Assembly (NCBI RefSeq): GCF_002259705.1
Contig: NZ_MWWT01000001.1
Location: forward strand, 310,001 to 374,000
From: Alloscardovia macacae
Lineage (GTDB): Bacteria; Actinomycetota; Actinomycetes; Actinomycetales; Bifidobacteriaceae
Length of the DNA: 64,000 nucleotides
Direction: 5' to 3'
Shown: positions 7,196 to 17,497 of the stretch, one piece after another
How positions within the stretch are numbered: the first letter of the stretch is position 1
Layout of the letters: each line of letters starts with the position of its first letter
Translations under genes and position numbers: made by a program
The notes under the pieces: model-generated
What the model was told of the DNA's origin: nothing
Database searches by the model: none
Seen by the model: the letters and a program-made list of their open reading frames with translations, nothing else

Positions 7196-9025
7196 ATGCG
7201 TAAGGAATACACGCGCGCGGTCACCACGCCTATCGATGCGGATGCGAATGTCTTCTCCATCCTCCAGAACCGCGTGCAGCGCGCTGCGCATGAGCCGCTC
7301 ATCGAGTATAAAGCGGCAGACGGCTCCTGGACAGGGTATACTGCTGAGGAATTCCAGACTGTGGTCATAGGTCTGGCGAAGGGTCTGATGGCGCGCGGTG
7401 TGAAGCAGGGAGATGCCGTCGCTGTCATGTCGCGTACGCGCTGGGAGTGGACGGCGCTCGACCTCGCCATCATGAGCATCGGCGCGGTGACGGTGCCTAT
7501 CTATGAGACGAATTCTGCGCTGCAGGTGAAGACCATAGCGAACGACTCCCAGGTGCGTATCATCGTGGCGGAGAACGATGCGCAGCGCGAGAAAATTGAC
7601 GCTGTGAGGAACGACATGCCTACGGTTACGGACGTCTTCATCCTCGATAACGACAGTACGGACGTCACCATCATGCAGACGCTGACGGAATACGGAAAGG
7701 CCGTGGCGGACGCGGACTTCTGGGCGCGCGAGCAGGCGGTACGCGGCGCGGATCTCGCGACCATCGTCTATACGTCCGGCTCGACGGGCACGCCGAAAGG
7801 CATCGAGCTGTCGCACGCGAACTTCGTCTACGCGGCGTACAGCGGCATTCAGTCCATGACGGATATCTGCTACCGTCCGGGCGGCGCGCGGCTGCTGCTG
7901 TTCTTACCGCTCGCTCACGTGTTCGCGCGGTATATGCAATTCTTCTGCATCGGATCGGACACAGTCCTCGGCCTGTCGAATAACCTGAAGACTATCATCC
8001 CGGACTTCCAGTCGTTTAAGCCGACGTTTATCCTCGCCGTTCCGCGCATCTTCGAAAAAGTGTATAACGCGGCCTCGCAGAAGGCAGGACGCGGATATGT
8101 GGGACGGCTGTTTAACCGCGCGGCGAACCTCGCGCGCGAATGGTCGCACGCACAGCAGGAAGGACGCACCCTAAGCTTCGCCAAACGCCTCCAGTATGCG
8201 CTCTACCAGCGCGTTATTTATAAGACCATTCTCGGCGTCTTCGGTGGACACGTGGAGTATGCGGTTTCGGGTGGAGCGCCACTCGACTCGTCTATCGCGC
8301 ATTTCTTTAATGGTGTGGGATTGCCACTGCTCGAGGGCTATGGCATGACCGAGACGTGTGCTCCGGTGTGCGTGAACCCGACGAAGGGGTATAAGATAGG
8401 CACCATAGGTGTGCCACTGGAAGGCATGACTTTCGGCGTGGCTGACGATGGTGAGCTGTGTGTGAAGAGTGAGAGTGTGTGCCTCGGGTATCATAATCAT
8501 CCGGAGATCGACGCCACGCAGCTCGTGGATGGCTGGCTGCATACGGGCGATCTCGGAGATATCGACTCTGATGGGTTTATCCGCATTACAGGGAGGAAGA
8601 AGGATCTCATCATTACCGCGGGCGGAAAGAACGTCTCGCCGAGCATGCTGGAGTCCAGCGTAGCCACGTCTCCAGTGGTCAGCCAGTGCGTGGTCATAGG
8701 GGATAAGAAGCCGTTCATCGCGGCTCTCATCACGCTGGACCTCGCGGATACGAATGCCTGGCTGGCCTCTCAGGGGGCTGCTGAGGTAGAGTCTTTGGAA
8801 GCGGCGGCGGTGAATCCTATCGTGGCTGCAGAAGTGGAGCGTGCCGTGGATAAGGCAAATCTGCAGGTCTCGCGCGCAGAATCCATCCGCAAGTATAAGA
8901 TTCTCGCCGACACGTTTACTGAGGAAAATGGTATGCTCACGGCGAGCCTGAAGACGAAGCGTTCTGTGATTATCCAGCACTATCAGGATGTGGTAGAGAA
9001 GGAGATTTATACGCCGCGGAAGTAG
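7196..9025 (+). CDS. Long-chain fatty acid--CoA ligase (AMP-forming)
   Basis: The 609-residue protein is a full-length member of the ANL adenylate-forming superfamily. The phosphate-binding loop YTSGSTGTPKGIELSH is near residue 200, GYGMTETCAP near 382, and GWLHTGDLGDIDSDGFIRITGRKKDLIITAGGKNVSP at about 445-482. The last stretch is typical of the FadD15/AAE group that activates long-chain fatty acids to acyl-CoA via acyl-AMP. GGAAGG lies before the ATG. It is 45 bases after lpdD but is probably a separate housekeeping gene. Chain-length preference cannot be read from the sequence. Confidence 0.9.
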   Translation: MRKEYTRAVTTPIDADANVFSILQNRVQRAAHEPLIEYKAADGSWTGYTAEEFQTVVIGLAKGLMARGVKQGDAVAVMSRTRWEWTALDLAIMSIGAVTVPIYETNSALQVKTIANDSQVRIIVAENDAQREKIDAVRNDMPTVTDVFILDNDSTDVTIMQTLTEYGKAVADADFWAREQAVRGADLATIVYTSGSTGTPKGIELSHANFVYAAYSGIQSMTDICYRPGGARLLLFLPLAHVFARYMQFFCIGSDTVLGLSNNLKTIIPDFQSFKPTFILAVPRIFEKVYNAASQKAGRGYVGRLFNRAANLAREWSHAQQEGRTLSFAKRLQYALYQRVIYKTILGVFGGHVEYAVSGGAPLDSSIAHFFNGVGLPLLEGYGMTETCAPVCVNPTKGYKIGTIGVPLEGMTFGVADDGELCVKSESVCLGYHNHPEIDATQLVDGWLHTGDLGDIDSDGFIRITGRKKDLIITAGGKNVSPSMLESSVATSPVVSQCVVIGDKKPFIAALITLDLADTNAWLASQGAAEVESLEAAAVNPIVAAEVERAVDKANLQVSRAESIRKYKILADTFTEENGMLTASLKTKRSVIIQHYQDVVEKEIYTPRK

Positions 9026-9050
9026 GGTGTGGGAGCGCGGTGTGTGCGCG

Positions 9051-9148
9051 GGGCTCGATGAGGCTCGAATGAGGCTCGATGGGGCTCGATGGGGCTCGGG
9101 CTGACGGCGCACTAAGGTGCTAAGGCACTAAAGCGCTAAGGCTCTAAG
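9051..9148. repeat. Two short tandem repeat blocks after the acyl-CoA ligase gene
   Basis: Bases 9051-9100 hold about five imperfect copies of a 10-11 base unit, GGCTCGATGG. Bases 9109-9148 hold five imperfect copies of an 8-base unit, GCNCTAAG. Neither is coding in any convincing frame. They fill the first part of the 405-base gap between the ligase gene and rpiA. Confidence 0.8.
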
Positions 9149-9209
9149 GCGCGGAAGCTCTCTGGGCACTCTCCTCTGGGCACTTTCACTTTTCTCGTCA
9201 AAACAGCCC

Positions 9210-9324
9210 GTTTGTAGTCACGAATGACCGTCTGTACAGCGCCTCGGAAAAGCAGAAACCGCAGAAATAAGCCATTCTGATTCTCGAACGCGTTCGGCGA
9301 AAACGGTCAAACGTGACTACAAAC
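9210..9324. repeat. Long-spaced inverted repeat in the ligase-rpiA gap
   Basis: GTTTGTAGTCACG at 9210-9222 is matched by its exact complement at 9312-9324. A second pair, TGACCGT at 9225-9231 with ACGGTCA at 9303-9309, continues the stem. The loop is about 70 bases. No open reading frame or T run accompanies it. Confidence 0.75.
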
Positions 9325-9344
9325 TCGCCATCTTCACATAAAAA

Positions 9345-9399
9345 AGTAGAGCGCTCGACATGGTACGTGGTTCAGGCGTACCATGTCGAGCGCTCTACT
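9345..9399 (-). terminator. Terminator of rpiA with a 23-base perfect stem
   Basis: The arms at 9345-9367 and 9377-9399 are exact complements with a 9-base loop. On the minus strand the hairpin runs into a T-rich tract at 9345-9340. It lies about 30 bases after the rpiA stop. The stem is unusually long for an intrinsic terminator. Confidence 0.85.
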
Positions 9400-9430
9400 G
9401 AGTCTTGAGCAGCTGCCCTTACTTATGCCC

Positions 9431-10123
9431 TTACTTATTCGGATTCGTCAGCACACGTGGACCATTTTCGTCACCCACGATAACGGTATCCACCATGTTC
9501 AGGAACAAGCCGTGCTCTACCACGCCCACAGTGTGGATGAGGTCCTCAGCCAGTCCCTGAGGATCATCGATGCGCTCGAGGTGCAGATCCACGACGAAAT
9601 TCTTCTCATCTGTGCGTACAGGCTCGCCCTCAGCATCCAGACGCAGCACCGGCTTATACCCCTTCTTTTCGAAGAGCTTCACCACCTGGCCGGCACCGAA
9701 TGGAATGACCTCCACTGGCAGTGGGAACTTACCGATGGTGCTGACCACCTTCGACTCATCCACGATCCACACGATCTTATCCGAGTTCGTCGCCACGATC
9801 TTCTCCCACAGCAGGGCAGCGCCGCCACCCTTAATGCCGTCGAAGCGGTCGTCCACTTCATCCGCACCATCCACGGTCACATCGATGCGGTCCACATCAT
9901 CCACATCCACGATGGTGATGCCATAGCCTTCCGCCTGCTCCTTCGTGCGCACCGAGGTGGTCACGCCAGTAAACTTCAGGCCTTCTTCCTGCACACGGCG
10001 TCCCAGCTCGTCCACGAAGAAACGCACGGTCGAGCCCGTGCCCAGGCCCACGGTCATTCCGTCCTGGACCAGCTTCGCAGCTTCGATACCTGCTGCCTTC
10101 TTCAGTTCATCCTGAGTAGCCAT
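9431..10123 (-). CDS. rpiA: Ribose-5-phosphate isomerase A
   Basis: RpiA interconverts ribose 5-phosphate and ribulose 5-phosphate in the pentose phosphate and bifid-shunt pathways. Visible motifs are [46 protein letters not shown] and [11 protein letters not shown]. The start was set at MATQDELKK because AAGGAGG is four bases before that ATG; an upstream in-frame ATG at 10147 lacks a site. The protein is then 230 residues, normal for the family. It is the last gene of a pgm-rnhA-rpiA run and is followed by a strong terminator. Confidence 0.95.
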   Translation of the reverse strand: MATQDELKKAAGIEAAKLVQDGMTVGLGTGSTVRFFVDELGRRVQEEGLKFTGVTTSVRTKEQAEGYGITIVDVDDVDRIDVTVDGADEVDDRFDGIKGGGAALLWEKIVATNSDKIVWIVDESKVVSTIGKFPLPVEVIPFGAGQVVKLFEKKGYKPVLRLDAEGEPVRTDEKNFVVDLHLERIDDPQGLAEDLIHTVGVVEHGLFLNMVDTVIVGDENGPRVLTNPNK

Positions 10124-10157
10124 ACGGCCTCCTTTATCTGTAGACAAATCCTACACT

Positions 10158-11051
10158 CTAAAATAGCGTATCCTGATGATTACTCTTCCAGCTTCCGTCG
10201 TCAAAGCGGCGGATAGCTTCGTCGAGCTTCGCCACGGCCTGATCCATGTGCTCACTGGCTAGCTGCAGGCGCTGTGCTGCAGCGTCAAAACGTTCGGTGG
10301 CCTGGTTCAGACGCGTGATGAGTTCTTCGGTGATGATGCCGTTATCTTCGTGAAAGAGCGGCTGATCGACGAGAGTGGACTCGTGCGGTTCCGGCTCTTC
10401 CACTTCTGCGAGCAGCTGCTCTTCCCACAGTCCGAGCTTCGGCTCAGGCTCTGGCAGAGGCTGCGTGATGCGCGTTTCGCGGTTTTCTGGGACTTTCAGC
10501 CCGCGCGCATACGGACCGTTTATCAGGACTGACCATCCTTCTTCCGGCATTTTTCCGTCAATTTCCCCTCGACCTGCGCGTTCGGCGAACCCGCGGGCGA
10601 GATCATCGACTTTTTCATTATAGAAGTTCCCCGCGTGGCCTTTTACCCAGACGAAGTCCACGGAGCCAGTGCGGGCAGTGAGCTCAGCATCGATAGCTTT
10701 AATGAGCTCTGCATTCTTCACTGGCTCTTTCTTCGAGTTCTTCCAGCCATTTCTCTTCCAGCCTTTAATCCACGTGGTGGAGCAGTTAATGGCATACTGA
10801 GAATCCGTCTCGATAACGAGAGGATAGTCTCCAGGATGCTCGCGCAAGCACTGGAGGACTGCGGTCAGCTCGCCTATCTGGTTCGTTCCATTCGAGGCGC
10901 CACCGCAGTCTTCCGAGCGCCCCGAGATGGCAGTAGATACGCCGCCCGGGTTCTCTCGCGTATGCTCGACCCAACCCCAGCCCATAGGACCGTTCGGGTT
11001 ATTCAGAGCACTGCCATCAGTGGATACGGTTACTGTGAAGTTAATGGTCAT
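10158..11051 (-). CDS. rnhA: Ribonuclease HI with C-terminal extension
   Basis: The first 155 residues form an RNase HI domain that cuts RNA in RNA-DNA hybrids. The four acidic residues are visible in VSTDGSA (Asp-12), GELTAVL (Glu-61), ETDSQYA and NEKVDDLAR. The remaining 140 residues are a low-similarity tail rich in Glu and Pro, followed by an amphipathic stretch from about 240 to 285 that could form a coiled coil. Total length of 297 is twice that of E. coli RNase HI. It begins only 11 bases after the pgm stop. The tail has no visible motif and I assign it no role. Confidence 0.88.
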   Translation of the reverse strand: MTINFTVTVSTDGSALNNPNGPMGWGWVEHTRENPGGVSTAISGRSEDCGGASNGTNQIGELTAVLQCLREHPGDYPLVIETDSQYAINCSTTWIKGWKRNGWKNSKKEPVKNAELIKAIDAELTARTGSVDFVWVKGHAGNFYNEKVDDLARGFAERAGRGEIDGKMPEEGWSVLINGPYARGLKVPENRETRITQPLPEPEPKLGLWEEQLLAEVEEPEPHESTLVDQPLFHEDNGIITEELITRLNQATERFDAAAQRLQLASEHMDQAVAKLDEAIRRFDDGSWKSNHQDTLF

Positions 11052-11062
11052 ATATATTCCGT

Positions 11063-12739
11063 TTAGTCTGCTAATGCGTCGTTTACCACGTCCATGGCCT
11101 CAGACACGACAGTGTCCAGGGTCTCAGGCGACGTGAAGGACTCGGCGTAGACCTTATAGATGTTCTCCGTTCCGGATGGACGTGCAGCGAACCACGAGTT
11201 CGACGTCGTCACCTTCAGACCGCCTATGGCTGCGCCATTTCCTGGAGCAGTGGTCATCTTCGCAGTGATGTCCTCGCCAGCCACGCTCGTCGCGCTTACG
11301 GAGTCTGCCGTCAGTCCAGCAAACTTCTGCTTCATCTCCAGAGTGGTAGGGGTGTCCACACGCGTGTACCAGCTTTCGCCGAAGCGAGCTACCTGGTCGG
11401 CGTGCAGTTCAGCAGGATTCTTTCCAGTCTTCGCCGTAATCTCAGCGGCGAGCAGGTCTGGGATAAGGCCATCCTTATCTGTGGTCCACACGCGGCCATT
11501 CCTGCGCAGGAAGCTCATGCCAGAGGATTCCTCGCCGCCGAAAGCCACATCCCCGCTAAAGAGTGGGGCCACGAACCACTTAAAGCCTACTGGCACTTCT
11601 ACGAGCTTCGCACCGATGGAAGCCACCACTCGGTCGATAAGGCTGGAGGAGACGAGAGTCTTACCCACGCCTGCCGTAGCTGGCCAGTCTGGACGGTTCC
11701 CACCGAAGAGGTACTCCACGCAGACAGCGATGTAGTGGTTCGGGTTCATAACGCCCGTGCCTGGGCAGACGATGCCGTGGCGGTCTGCATCGGGATCTGT
11801 ACCGCCCACGAGGTCATACTGGTCCCATGCGCCAGCGTTCAGGCGGTCCAGCAGCCCCTTCATGGCATACGGTGAGCTCGGGTCCATGCGGATCTTTCCG
11901 TCATGGTCCAGAGTCATGAAGGACCACTGTGGGTCCACAGTGGCGTTCAGCACGCCGATGTTCGTGCCGTATACCTCGTTAATCAGCGGCCAGTAGTTCA
12001 CGGATGCGCCGCCAAGTGGGTCTATGCCGAGGCGCACACCCGAAGACTTCATAGCCTCGAAGTCGATGACGTTCCTCAGGTCCTCTACATAGTGCTGGCG
12101 GAAGTCGAAGCGCTCGATGAGGTCGGACTTCATGGCCTGTTCGAATGGAACGCGCTGAATGCTCGTCCAGTTCTGGAGCAGCTCGTTCGCGCGGTCTGCT
12201 ATAGCTGCAGTAATCTCAGCGGAGGCTGGACCGCCCGTAGTCGGGTCATACTTAAAGCCACCATCCGTCGGAGGATTATGCGACGGAGTGACCACGATAC
12301 CGTCTGCGATGTCGTCGCCCGAGAAGCGCTGCGTGCCATCAGCTGCGCGGTTATGCGTGAGGATGGCCTGCGAAACCACAGGGGTAGGGGTGTAATCATC
12401 TCGCGCATCGATGCGCACTCGCACACCATTCGCTACGAGGACCTCGATGGAGGTCTTCCAGGCTGGAAGGCTCAGTGCGTGTGTGTCACGACCGATGTAC
12501 AGAGGCCCTGTGATGCCGGCCTTTTTACGGTACTCGGCGATGGCCTGGGAGATGGAGACGATGTGTGCTTCATTAAACGTGCGCTTCAGAGCGGAACCGC
12601 GGTGTCCGGAGGTACCGAAAATCACGCGTTCCGATGGCGTCGCTGGATCTGGAACATCGTCATAGTAGGCGCCGATGAGAGCGTCTACGTCTACTAAATC
12701 GTTTTCAGTGGCTACAAAGCCTGCGTTATGTGCTACCAT
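11063..12739 (-). CDS. pgm: Phosphoglucomutase, alpha-D-glucose phosphate-specific
   Basis: The 558-residue enzyme interconverts glucose 1-phosphate and glucose 6-phosphate. The catalytic serine loop reads [16 protein letters not shown] and the metal-binding loop reads [10 protein letters not shown]. The sugar-binding segment is [10 protein letters not shown], and the phosphate-binding end is [14 protein letters not shown] chose MVAHNAGFV as start because it matches the usual N-terminus of the bifidobacterial enzyme; a longer frame to 12775 adds 12 unlikely residues. No clear ribosome binding site precedes it, so a leaderless or very short-leader transcript is possible. It lies head to tail with rnhA and rpiA. 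Confidence 0.93.
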   Translation of the reverse strand: MVAHNAGFVATENDLVDVDALIGAYYDDVPDPATPSERVIFGTSGHRGSALKRTFNEAHIVSISQAIAEYRKKAGITGPLYIGRDTHALSLPAWKTSIEVLVANGVRVRIDARDDYTPTPVVSQAILTHNRAADGTQRFSGDDIADGIVVTPSHNPPTDGGFKYDPTTGGPASAEITAAIADRANELLQNWTSIQRVPFEQAMKSDLIERFDFRQHYVEDLRNVIDFEAMKSSGVRLGIDPLGGASVNYWPLINEVYGTNIGVLNATVDPQWSFMTLDHDGKIRMDPSSPYAMKGLLDRLNAGAWDQYDLVGGTDPDADRHGIVCPGTGVMNPNHYIAVCVEYLFGGNRPDWPATAGVGKTLVSSSLIDRVVASIGAKLVEVPVGFKWFVAPLFSGDVAFGGEESSGMSFLRRNGRVWTTDKDGLIPDLLAAEITAKTGKNPAELHADQVARFGESWYTRVDTPTTLEMKQKFAGLTADSVSATSVAGEDITAKMTTAPGNGAAIGGLKVTTSNSWFAARPSGTENIYKVYAESFTSPETLDTVVSEAMDVVNDALAD

Positions 12740-12809
12740 GCTTCCATTGTGCCATAAGAGGTACTCTAGAAGCATGTGAACATGGCGCGTGTGCGCCTTG
12801 TGTGTGTAC

Positions 12810-13955
12810 CTATGCTACAGGAGGTAGCGTTCCGGTCTCGGAACCCAGCTCACTGAGCTTCGGAGCACGTACGAGGAGAGCCTTTCGGTCTATGGAGAAC
12901 ATAAAGTGATCCGACTTACCGAGGATATCTCCGTCCACTTCGGCCAGCACTGGCTTTTCGAGGATGACCTCGGCACTCGTGCCCTGATACTGGCGGACCG
13001 TGGCATGCGTGGCGAACGGCGACTGCCGTGAGCTTCGCGTGAGGGTCTTATGGACCACGTCACCGAACAAGCTCGCCCAGCCGAGTAATCCGCCCCGTGT
13101 GTCAATTGTCTCTATATCCAGCAGACCGTCATCAAAAAGCGCGTCCGGCATCAAGCTAAACCCAGGAATATTCCCGCAGTTTCCCGCCATAATAGTGCGG
13201 AACTGCACGTTCGAGAGCGCGTGGTCCACGCCTGCAGCCGTCCGAATCAAAATCGTTCCGCGGCTCTTCTGTCCGAACAGATGCTTAAACGCGGCCACGA
13301 AATACGCGAACCAGCTGATATTCTTCTTCAGCGCCGGATCCGTGTCGTTAATCATATACGCGTCGAATCCCGCGCCCGCGATGACGAGGAAGCCGTGCTC
13401 GTGGTCCGGTTCAGCCGAATCGAGGATATTCATACGGCCCATGTCCACGCGACGGCTGCCGTGCGATGTCGCGATGGCGAGCGCCGCCTCGATGTTATTC
13501 ACCGGAATGCCCATGTTCCGCGCGAACAGATTCCCCGTACCGATGGGTATGACGCCGAACGCGTGCGTCGAGTACGCCATCGCGCTCGCGACGGTGCGCA
13601 CCGTACCGTCCCCGCCCACGGCTATGACCACGTCCGCGCCGCGTTCGAGCGCCTCTTCAGCGCACGCGCGACCGTCCTTATCCAGCTGCGTGTCGAGGAA
13701 GAGAGGATGGACAATTCCATGTTCAGCACAGTACGTCTCGATGGTAGCGCGAGCCTCTTCGGACTCGGGCTTCGAGGGATTAATAATGAAGGCATACGTG
13801 ATGGTCTGGTCGCTCAGACGCTCATCCGCAGCAGCCATCTCCCGCTGGCGTTTGCTCGAACGCATACTCGAGATAATGGCGAACACGAGGAAAACAGCGG
13901 CCACGATGATGGCCACCGTCCAAGCCACTGTAGAAGATGTAGCGTCCCAGCTCAT
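12810..13955 (-). CDS. Diacylglycerol kinase-like lipid kinase
   Basis: The protein of about 381 residues has one N-terminal membrane helix (about residues 10-30), a basic linker, then a diacylglycerol-kinase catalytic domain. The nucleotide loop [13 protein letters not shown] and the [11 protein letters not shown] motif are both present. Such proteins phosphorylate diacylglycerol or a related lipid at the membrane. Two ATGs lie six bases apart; the second at 13955 is better spaced from GAAAG, the first at 13961 is too close. It lies 70 bases before the pgm start and may be co-transcribed. The exact substrate, including YegS-like or sphingosine kinase-like alternatives, cannot be told. Confidence 0.85.
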   Translation of the reverse strand: MSWDATSSTVAWTVAIIVAAVFLVFAIISSMRSSKRQREMAAADERLSDQTITYAFIINPSKPESEEARATIETYCAEHGIVHPLFLDTQLDKDGRACAEEALERGADVVIAVGGDGTVRTVASAMAYSTHAFGVIPIGTGNLFARNMGIPVNNIEAALAIATSHGSRRVDMGRMNILDSAEPDHEHGFLVIAGAGFDAYMINDTDPALKKNISWFAYFVAAFKHLFGQKSRGTILIRTAAGVDHALSNVQFRTIMAGNCGNIPGFSLMPDALFDDGLLDIETIDTRGGLLGWASLFGDVVHKTLTRSSRQSPFATHATVRQYQGTSAEVILEKPVLAEVDGDILGKSDHFMFSIDRKALLVRAPKLSELGSETGTLPPVA

Positions 13956-14060
13956 AAACATACTTTCATTTGTAGAGGAAATGAGGCAGAAGTGGTGAGA
14001 ATCTGGCAGAATTACACAACTGTTTCATAACTGGGACGGGTGCGCGTGTCGCGACACAAC

Positions 14061-14100
14061 GTCAGGGGTGCACCACCGTGAACGGTAGCACACCCCTGAC
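14061..14100. terminator. Hairpin downstream of the alcohol dehydrogenase gene
   Basis: GTCAGGGGTG at 14061-14070 pairs with CACCCCTGAC at 14091-14100, and the CCGT/CGGT inside extends the stem. There is no T run on either strand. It lies just after the dehydrogenase stop and most likely ends that transcript. Confidence 0.6.
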
Positions 14101-14126
14101 ACTCTATTCGAAGAAATCTAGTCGTC

Positions 14127-15176
14127 TCAGCTCAGGTCGTTTTCGATGATGACCTTCAGCGTGTGATTCTCTTCAGCTGCCTTAAAGACCTTATAGGCTT
14201 CGGTAATCTCCGAGAGCTTGAAGTGATGCGTGACGAGCTTCGTCGCATCGATCTTTCCACTCTTCAGCACTTCGAGCAGCATCTCCGTAGTGTTCGCGTT
14301 CACCAGACCGGTGGACAGCGTAATGTTCTTAATCCACAGATCCTGCAGGTCGAAGGATACTGGCTTACCATGAACGCCCACATTCGAGACGTGTCCGCCG
14401 ATGGCCACGACCTTCTGGCAGATGTCGAAGGTGGCAGGGTATCCCACGCACTCGAAGACGATGTCTACGCCGCGACCGCCCGTCATCTCGTCTATCTTCG
14501 CCTTCACTTCTTCCGTCGTGGTGGAGACGATGACGTCCGTAGCACCAAATTCCTTCGATGCTTCGAGGCGCGACTCCGAGAGGTCCACCATGATGATGCG
14601 GCTCGGCGAGTAGAACTGAACAGTGAGCAGCGCTGCCAGACCGATAGGTCCTGCGCCTACGATGCAGACGGTGTCGCCTGGCTTTACGTGCGATGGCTGG
14701 ACGCCTATCTCATACGAGGTAGGAAGAATATCCGAGAGCATGACGAGCGCTTCGTCGCTCACCGATTCTGGAGCGTGGTACAGGCTACCATCTGCATGAG
14801 GGATATGGATATACTCTGCCTGAGTTCCCTCGATGAGGTGGCCGAGAATCCAGCCGCCATCCTCGCAGTGGCTCGGAAGCTGCTGCTTGCAGTAGTAGCA
14901 CGTGTTACATGCGGTCACGCACGAGACGATGACCTTATCTCCCACCTTAAAGTTATTTACTGCATCGCCCACTTCTTCCACGATGCCGATGGCTTCGTGG
15001 CCGAGCGTGGTCCCTGGCTTGCAGGCAGGCACATCTCCACCCAGAATGTGCAGGTCGGTGCCGCAGATGGTGGACTTCACCATGCGCACGACCGCATCAG
15101 TAGGCTTGATAACGTGTGGCTTTTCCTTCTCGGTCAGTTCGAGAACGCCTGCGGAAACGTATGTTGCTGCCTTCAT
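14127..15176 (-). CDS. Zinc-dependent medium-chain alcohol dehydrogenase
   Basis: The 349-residue protein has the standard MDR layout. Catalytic-zinc ligands lie in STICGTDLH and GHEAIGIVEEVGD. A structural-zinc set of four cysteines is at about 89-104 (C-x3-C-x2-C-x7-C). The NAD-binding Rossmann motif is VGAGPIGLAA. It should oxidise or reduce a small alcohol or aldehyde with NAD(H) in the cytoplasm; the exact substrate is not evident. AAAGGAG sits seven bases before the ATG. It is a single gene with its own hairpin. Alternatives in the family include butanediol or sorbitol dehydrogenases. Confidence 0.88.
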   Translation of the reverse strand: MKAATYVSAGVLELTEKEKPHVIKPTDAVVRMVKSTICGTDLHILGGDVPACKPGTTLGHEAIGIVEEVGDAVNNFKVGDKVIVSCVTACNTCYYCKQQLPSHCEDGGWILGHLIEGTQAEYIHIPHADGSLYHAPESVSDEALVMLSDILPTSYEIGVQPSHVKPGDTVCIVGAGPIGLAALLTVQFYSPSRIIMVDLSESRLEASKEFGATDVIVSTTTEEVKAKIDEMTGGRGVDIVFECVGYPATFDICQKVVAIGGHVSNVGVHGKPVSFDLQDLWIKNITLSTGLVNANTTEMLLEVLKSGKIDATKLVTHHFKLSEITEAYKVFKAAEENHTLKVIIENDLS

Positions 15177-15363
15177 ATAGAGCTCCTTTGCTACGACCTT
15201 GTGGGTGCAACGTGCGGCGGGTCATCCCGCTGCACGTCTTATTTTAGGTAGTTCAGACAAAAAAGGGAATGTCATGGCGCACACGGGGGAGTGTGTATAT
15301 GAACATCCAAGTGCACACGTGTGGCTGGGTGAGTAGGAAAAAGGCTGGATATGAGGTGTGAAA

Positions 15364-15416
15364 ATGCCACGTTCTGCACGCAGAAAAAAGTGCGTGGCGC
15401 GCGCAGAACGTGGCAT
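15364..15416 (-). terminator. Terminator of the surface-protein gene
   Basis: ATGCCACGTTCTGC at 15364-15377 is the exact complement of 15403-15416. On the minus strand it is followed by TTTTC. It lies right after the stop codon of the surface protein. Confidence 0.8.
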
Positions 15417-15426
15417 AGGCCGTGGG

Positions 15427-17334
15427 CTAATGCCGACGCATCCGTGAACGTACGTGCACACGCACGCGCAGCGCCACTGCGGACAGCACAAGCACGCAGC
15501 TGAGCAGGATGAGCGCTGTTACCGATGATCCTGTACGAGCGAGACGCTTCTGTGTGCTCTTCGCTGCTGGAACCTTTTCTGGCTCTGGAGCCGGTGCCGC
15601 AGCTGGTACCTGGCTGAGTGGGAACTCAGAAAGCGCTGGCTGCACGAGTGGCTCACCACGGCTCGTATACACAGGAACGTCGCTGAGAGATATCTCAGGA
15701 AGAGCTTCGACTGTCAGTGGTGCGCCGACCTCGCTGTGGGGAGGAACCTCATCGAGAGGGAACTCCTCGCGCTCGCTCGTGAGATGCTCTGACGGGACGT
15801 AAGTGACAGGGACGACGCGTACGGGGACAGTCACTCCTACAGGAATCCCTTGGCGAAGAGTCACGAGGACACTGACGCCCGTTTTATCTCCTGGCGTGCT
15901 CGTATCTGGGTACGCTCCTGTGATGGCTGTGCTCGCTCCTTCTGGAGCGTGCACGTGCTCGCGGACGAGGTCTGCTGTGATAGTGCTGTACTGCGGCACG
16001 GTCAGCAGGGTGGTGGTGGGGAGTGCCCCGTTTTCTATCTCGGGAAGAGCCTCTTCGGTTAGCGCATCGCCATGTTCGGAATATGTCGGTACATCGTCAG
16101 GAGAGATCTCTGGAAGTTCCTCTGCTGGTATGGTCTCACCGTTTTCCGAATACGGAGGAACCTGGTCGAGGGGTATGTCAGGAAGAGCCTCTTCTTGCGC
16201 AGGCTCACCCTTTTCTGTATAGACAGGCACATCGTTCGTATCTATCTCGGGGAGTGCTTCTTCCTTACTCGCTTCCGGCGTGCTGAAGGCATCGGGAGTG
16301 AGGCTACCGGCGCTCTGGTCGCGCACAGTGCCCGTGAGACGCACAGTGCCGGTACTTGCCATACTCGCGGTGAGGTTCACAGGCTGGGGCAGAGGCGCTG
16401 TATCGAGAGATACTCGTCGCGCTGGGATAGTGTGGGTGACGCGTACATCGACGACGAGGGCTGTGTGAGCTGGGAGAGTGACTGCTGTGCTGAGAAGAGA
16501 CTCTGCTGCTGGGTGCTCGTCCTCGGCGCCGAGTGGGCATGGCGCGGTCGATGAGGTGGTACAGGTTACGCTCGTGCTGAGTGTATCGCTCTGACTCGGA
16601 CTGGCGGAAGCGTACTGCGCGTTTAGCGTGACGGGAGCGTCGGCATCGCCGTCGTTCGCATACGTGACGGTATAGTGGCGCTCTGCTCCTGAATGGAGGT
16701 CTGGTGTATCCTGCTCAATTTTTACGGATACGGGCACGGTGACTGGCTGAAGGTGGATGATTTCCGCTGTCTCGTTATCATACGGATTCGTATCTATCGC
16801 TTCTGCTGCAGGGGCTACGGAAAGAGTAGGCGTGACCTGGTCGCGGAATGGGTAGCGGCCTGTGACCTGAATGGTTACGGATTCTCGAGACATACTGAAC
16901 TGTGTGCCGAGTATGTAAGGAATGGTGCCGGTGAGATGTCCATCTTCTGTGAGCGTGGCAGGTGCTACCTTCAGCTGGTCATCCGTAGGGCAGTCCGCAT
17001 TAAACGTCTTCCTCGCGCAGGTCGCGTGAACCTCGGTGGTGCCAGCAGGAATGGCGAGGTCGAAGGTGACATCACGTGCGACGGCACGGCCGGCATTCTC
17101 CACGACCACGTGCCACGTAAATTCCGCTCCCTGTACTCCATAATTCGTCAGTACTCCACCCTCACCGACTTCGCGGACGAGATGGGGCACGAGGTCTACA
17201 GGGAATGGCGCAGCATGTGCGGGAGTGAGCGATGCTGGCGGGCAAAGCAAAGAAAGGCAGGTGACGAGCGCTGCGAGAAGAGTGAGCACTGTGCGGCACC
17301 GCCAGGAAGAAAATTTCCTCGTCGAAATATTCAT
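15427..17334 (-). CDS. Sortase-anchored repeat surface protein
   Basis: The 635-residue protein has a long signal peptide (basic start, hydrophobic stretch, cleavage likely after PAHA near 42). Two or three CARDB/DUF11-like beta domains follow (about 50-340; phrases such as [20 protein letters not shown]). It then has about seven copies of a 22-residue repeat with the consensus ALPEI-x3[11 protein letters not shown]. Four copies are at about 358-431 and three at about 523-580, separated by a globular insert. The C-terminus has LARTGSS (about 596), a hydrophobic helix and an Arg-rich tail. LAXTG is a motif used by some actinobacterial sortases. It should be attached to the cell wall, perhaps for adhesion; no partner is evident. 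No sortase gene is in this window. Confidence 0.85.
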   Translation of the reverse strand: MNISTRKFSSWRCRTVLTLLAALVTCLSLLCPPASLTPAHAAPFPVDLVPHLVREVGEGGVLTNYGVQGAEFTWHVVVENAGRAVARDVTFDLAIPAGTTEVHATCARKTFNADCPTDDQLKVAPATLTEDGHLTGTIPYILGTQFSMSRESVTIQVTGRYPFRDQVTPTLSVAPAAEAIDTNPYDNETAEIIHLQPVTVPVSVKIEQDTPDLHSGAERHYTVTYANDGDADAPVTLNAQYASASPSQSDTLSTSVTCTTSSTAPCPLGAEDEHPAAESLLSTAVTLPAHTALVVDVRVTHTIPARRVSLDTAPLPQPVNLTASMASTGTVRLTGTVRDQSAGSLTPDAFSTPEASKEEALPEIDTNDVPVYTEKGEPAQEEALPDIPLDQVPPYSENGETIPAEELPEISPDDVPTYSEHGDALTEEALPEIENGALPTTTLLTVPQYSTITADLVREHVHAPEGASTAITGAYPDTSTPGDKTGVSVLVTLRQGIPVGVTVPVRVVPVTYVPSEHLTSEREEFPLDEVPPHSEVGAPLTVEALPEISLSDVPVYTSRGEPLVQPALSEFPLSQVPAAAPAPEPEKVPAAKSTQKRLARTGSSVTALILLSCVLVLSAVALRVRVHVRSRMRRH

Positions 17335-17482
17335 GGTGTTCCTCGTTCTTTCTTTAGTTTTGGGTTTTACTATTTTACTCGGCAGGGTAGGACGAGGAAG
17401 AATTGACCTCAGAAAACGACACGCCGAACGACGACGCGCTGAAAAACCGTCCGCGTGTTTAACCGTAATGTCATACTTTGCG

Positions 17483-17488
17483 GATAAT
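17483..17488 (+). promoter_or_regulatory. -10 box of a probably leaderless serS transcript
   Basis: GATAAT lies nine bases before the serS ATG, which places transcription start at or near the A of the start codon. There is no ribosome binding site in the gap. No clear -35 box is visible. Confidence 0.4.
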
Positions 17489-17497
17489 TTTAGAACT

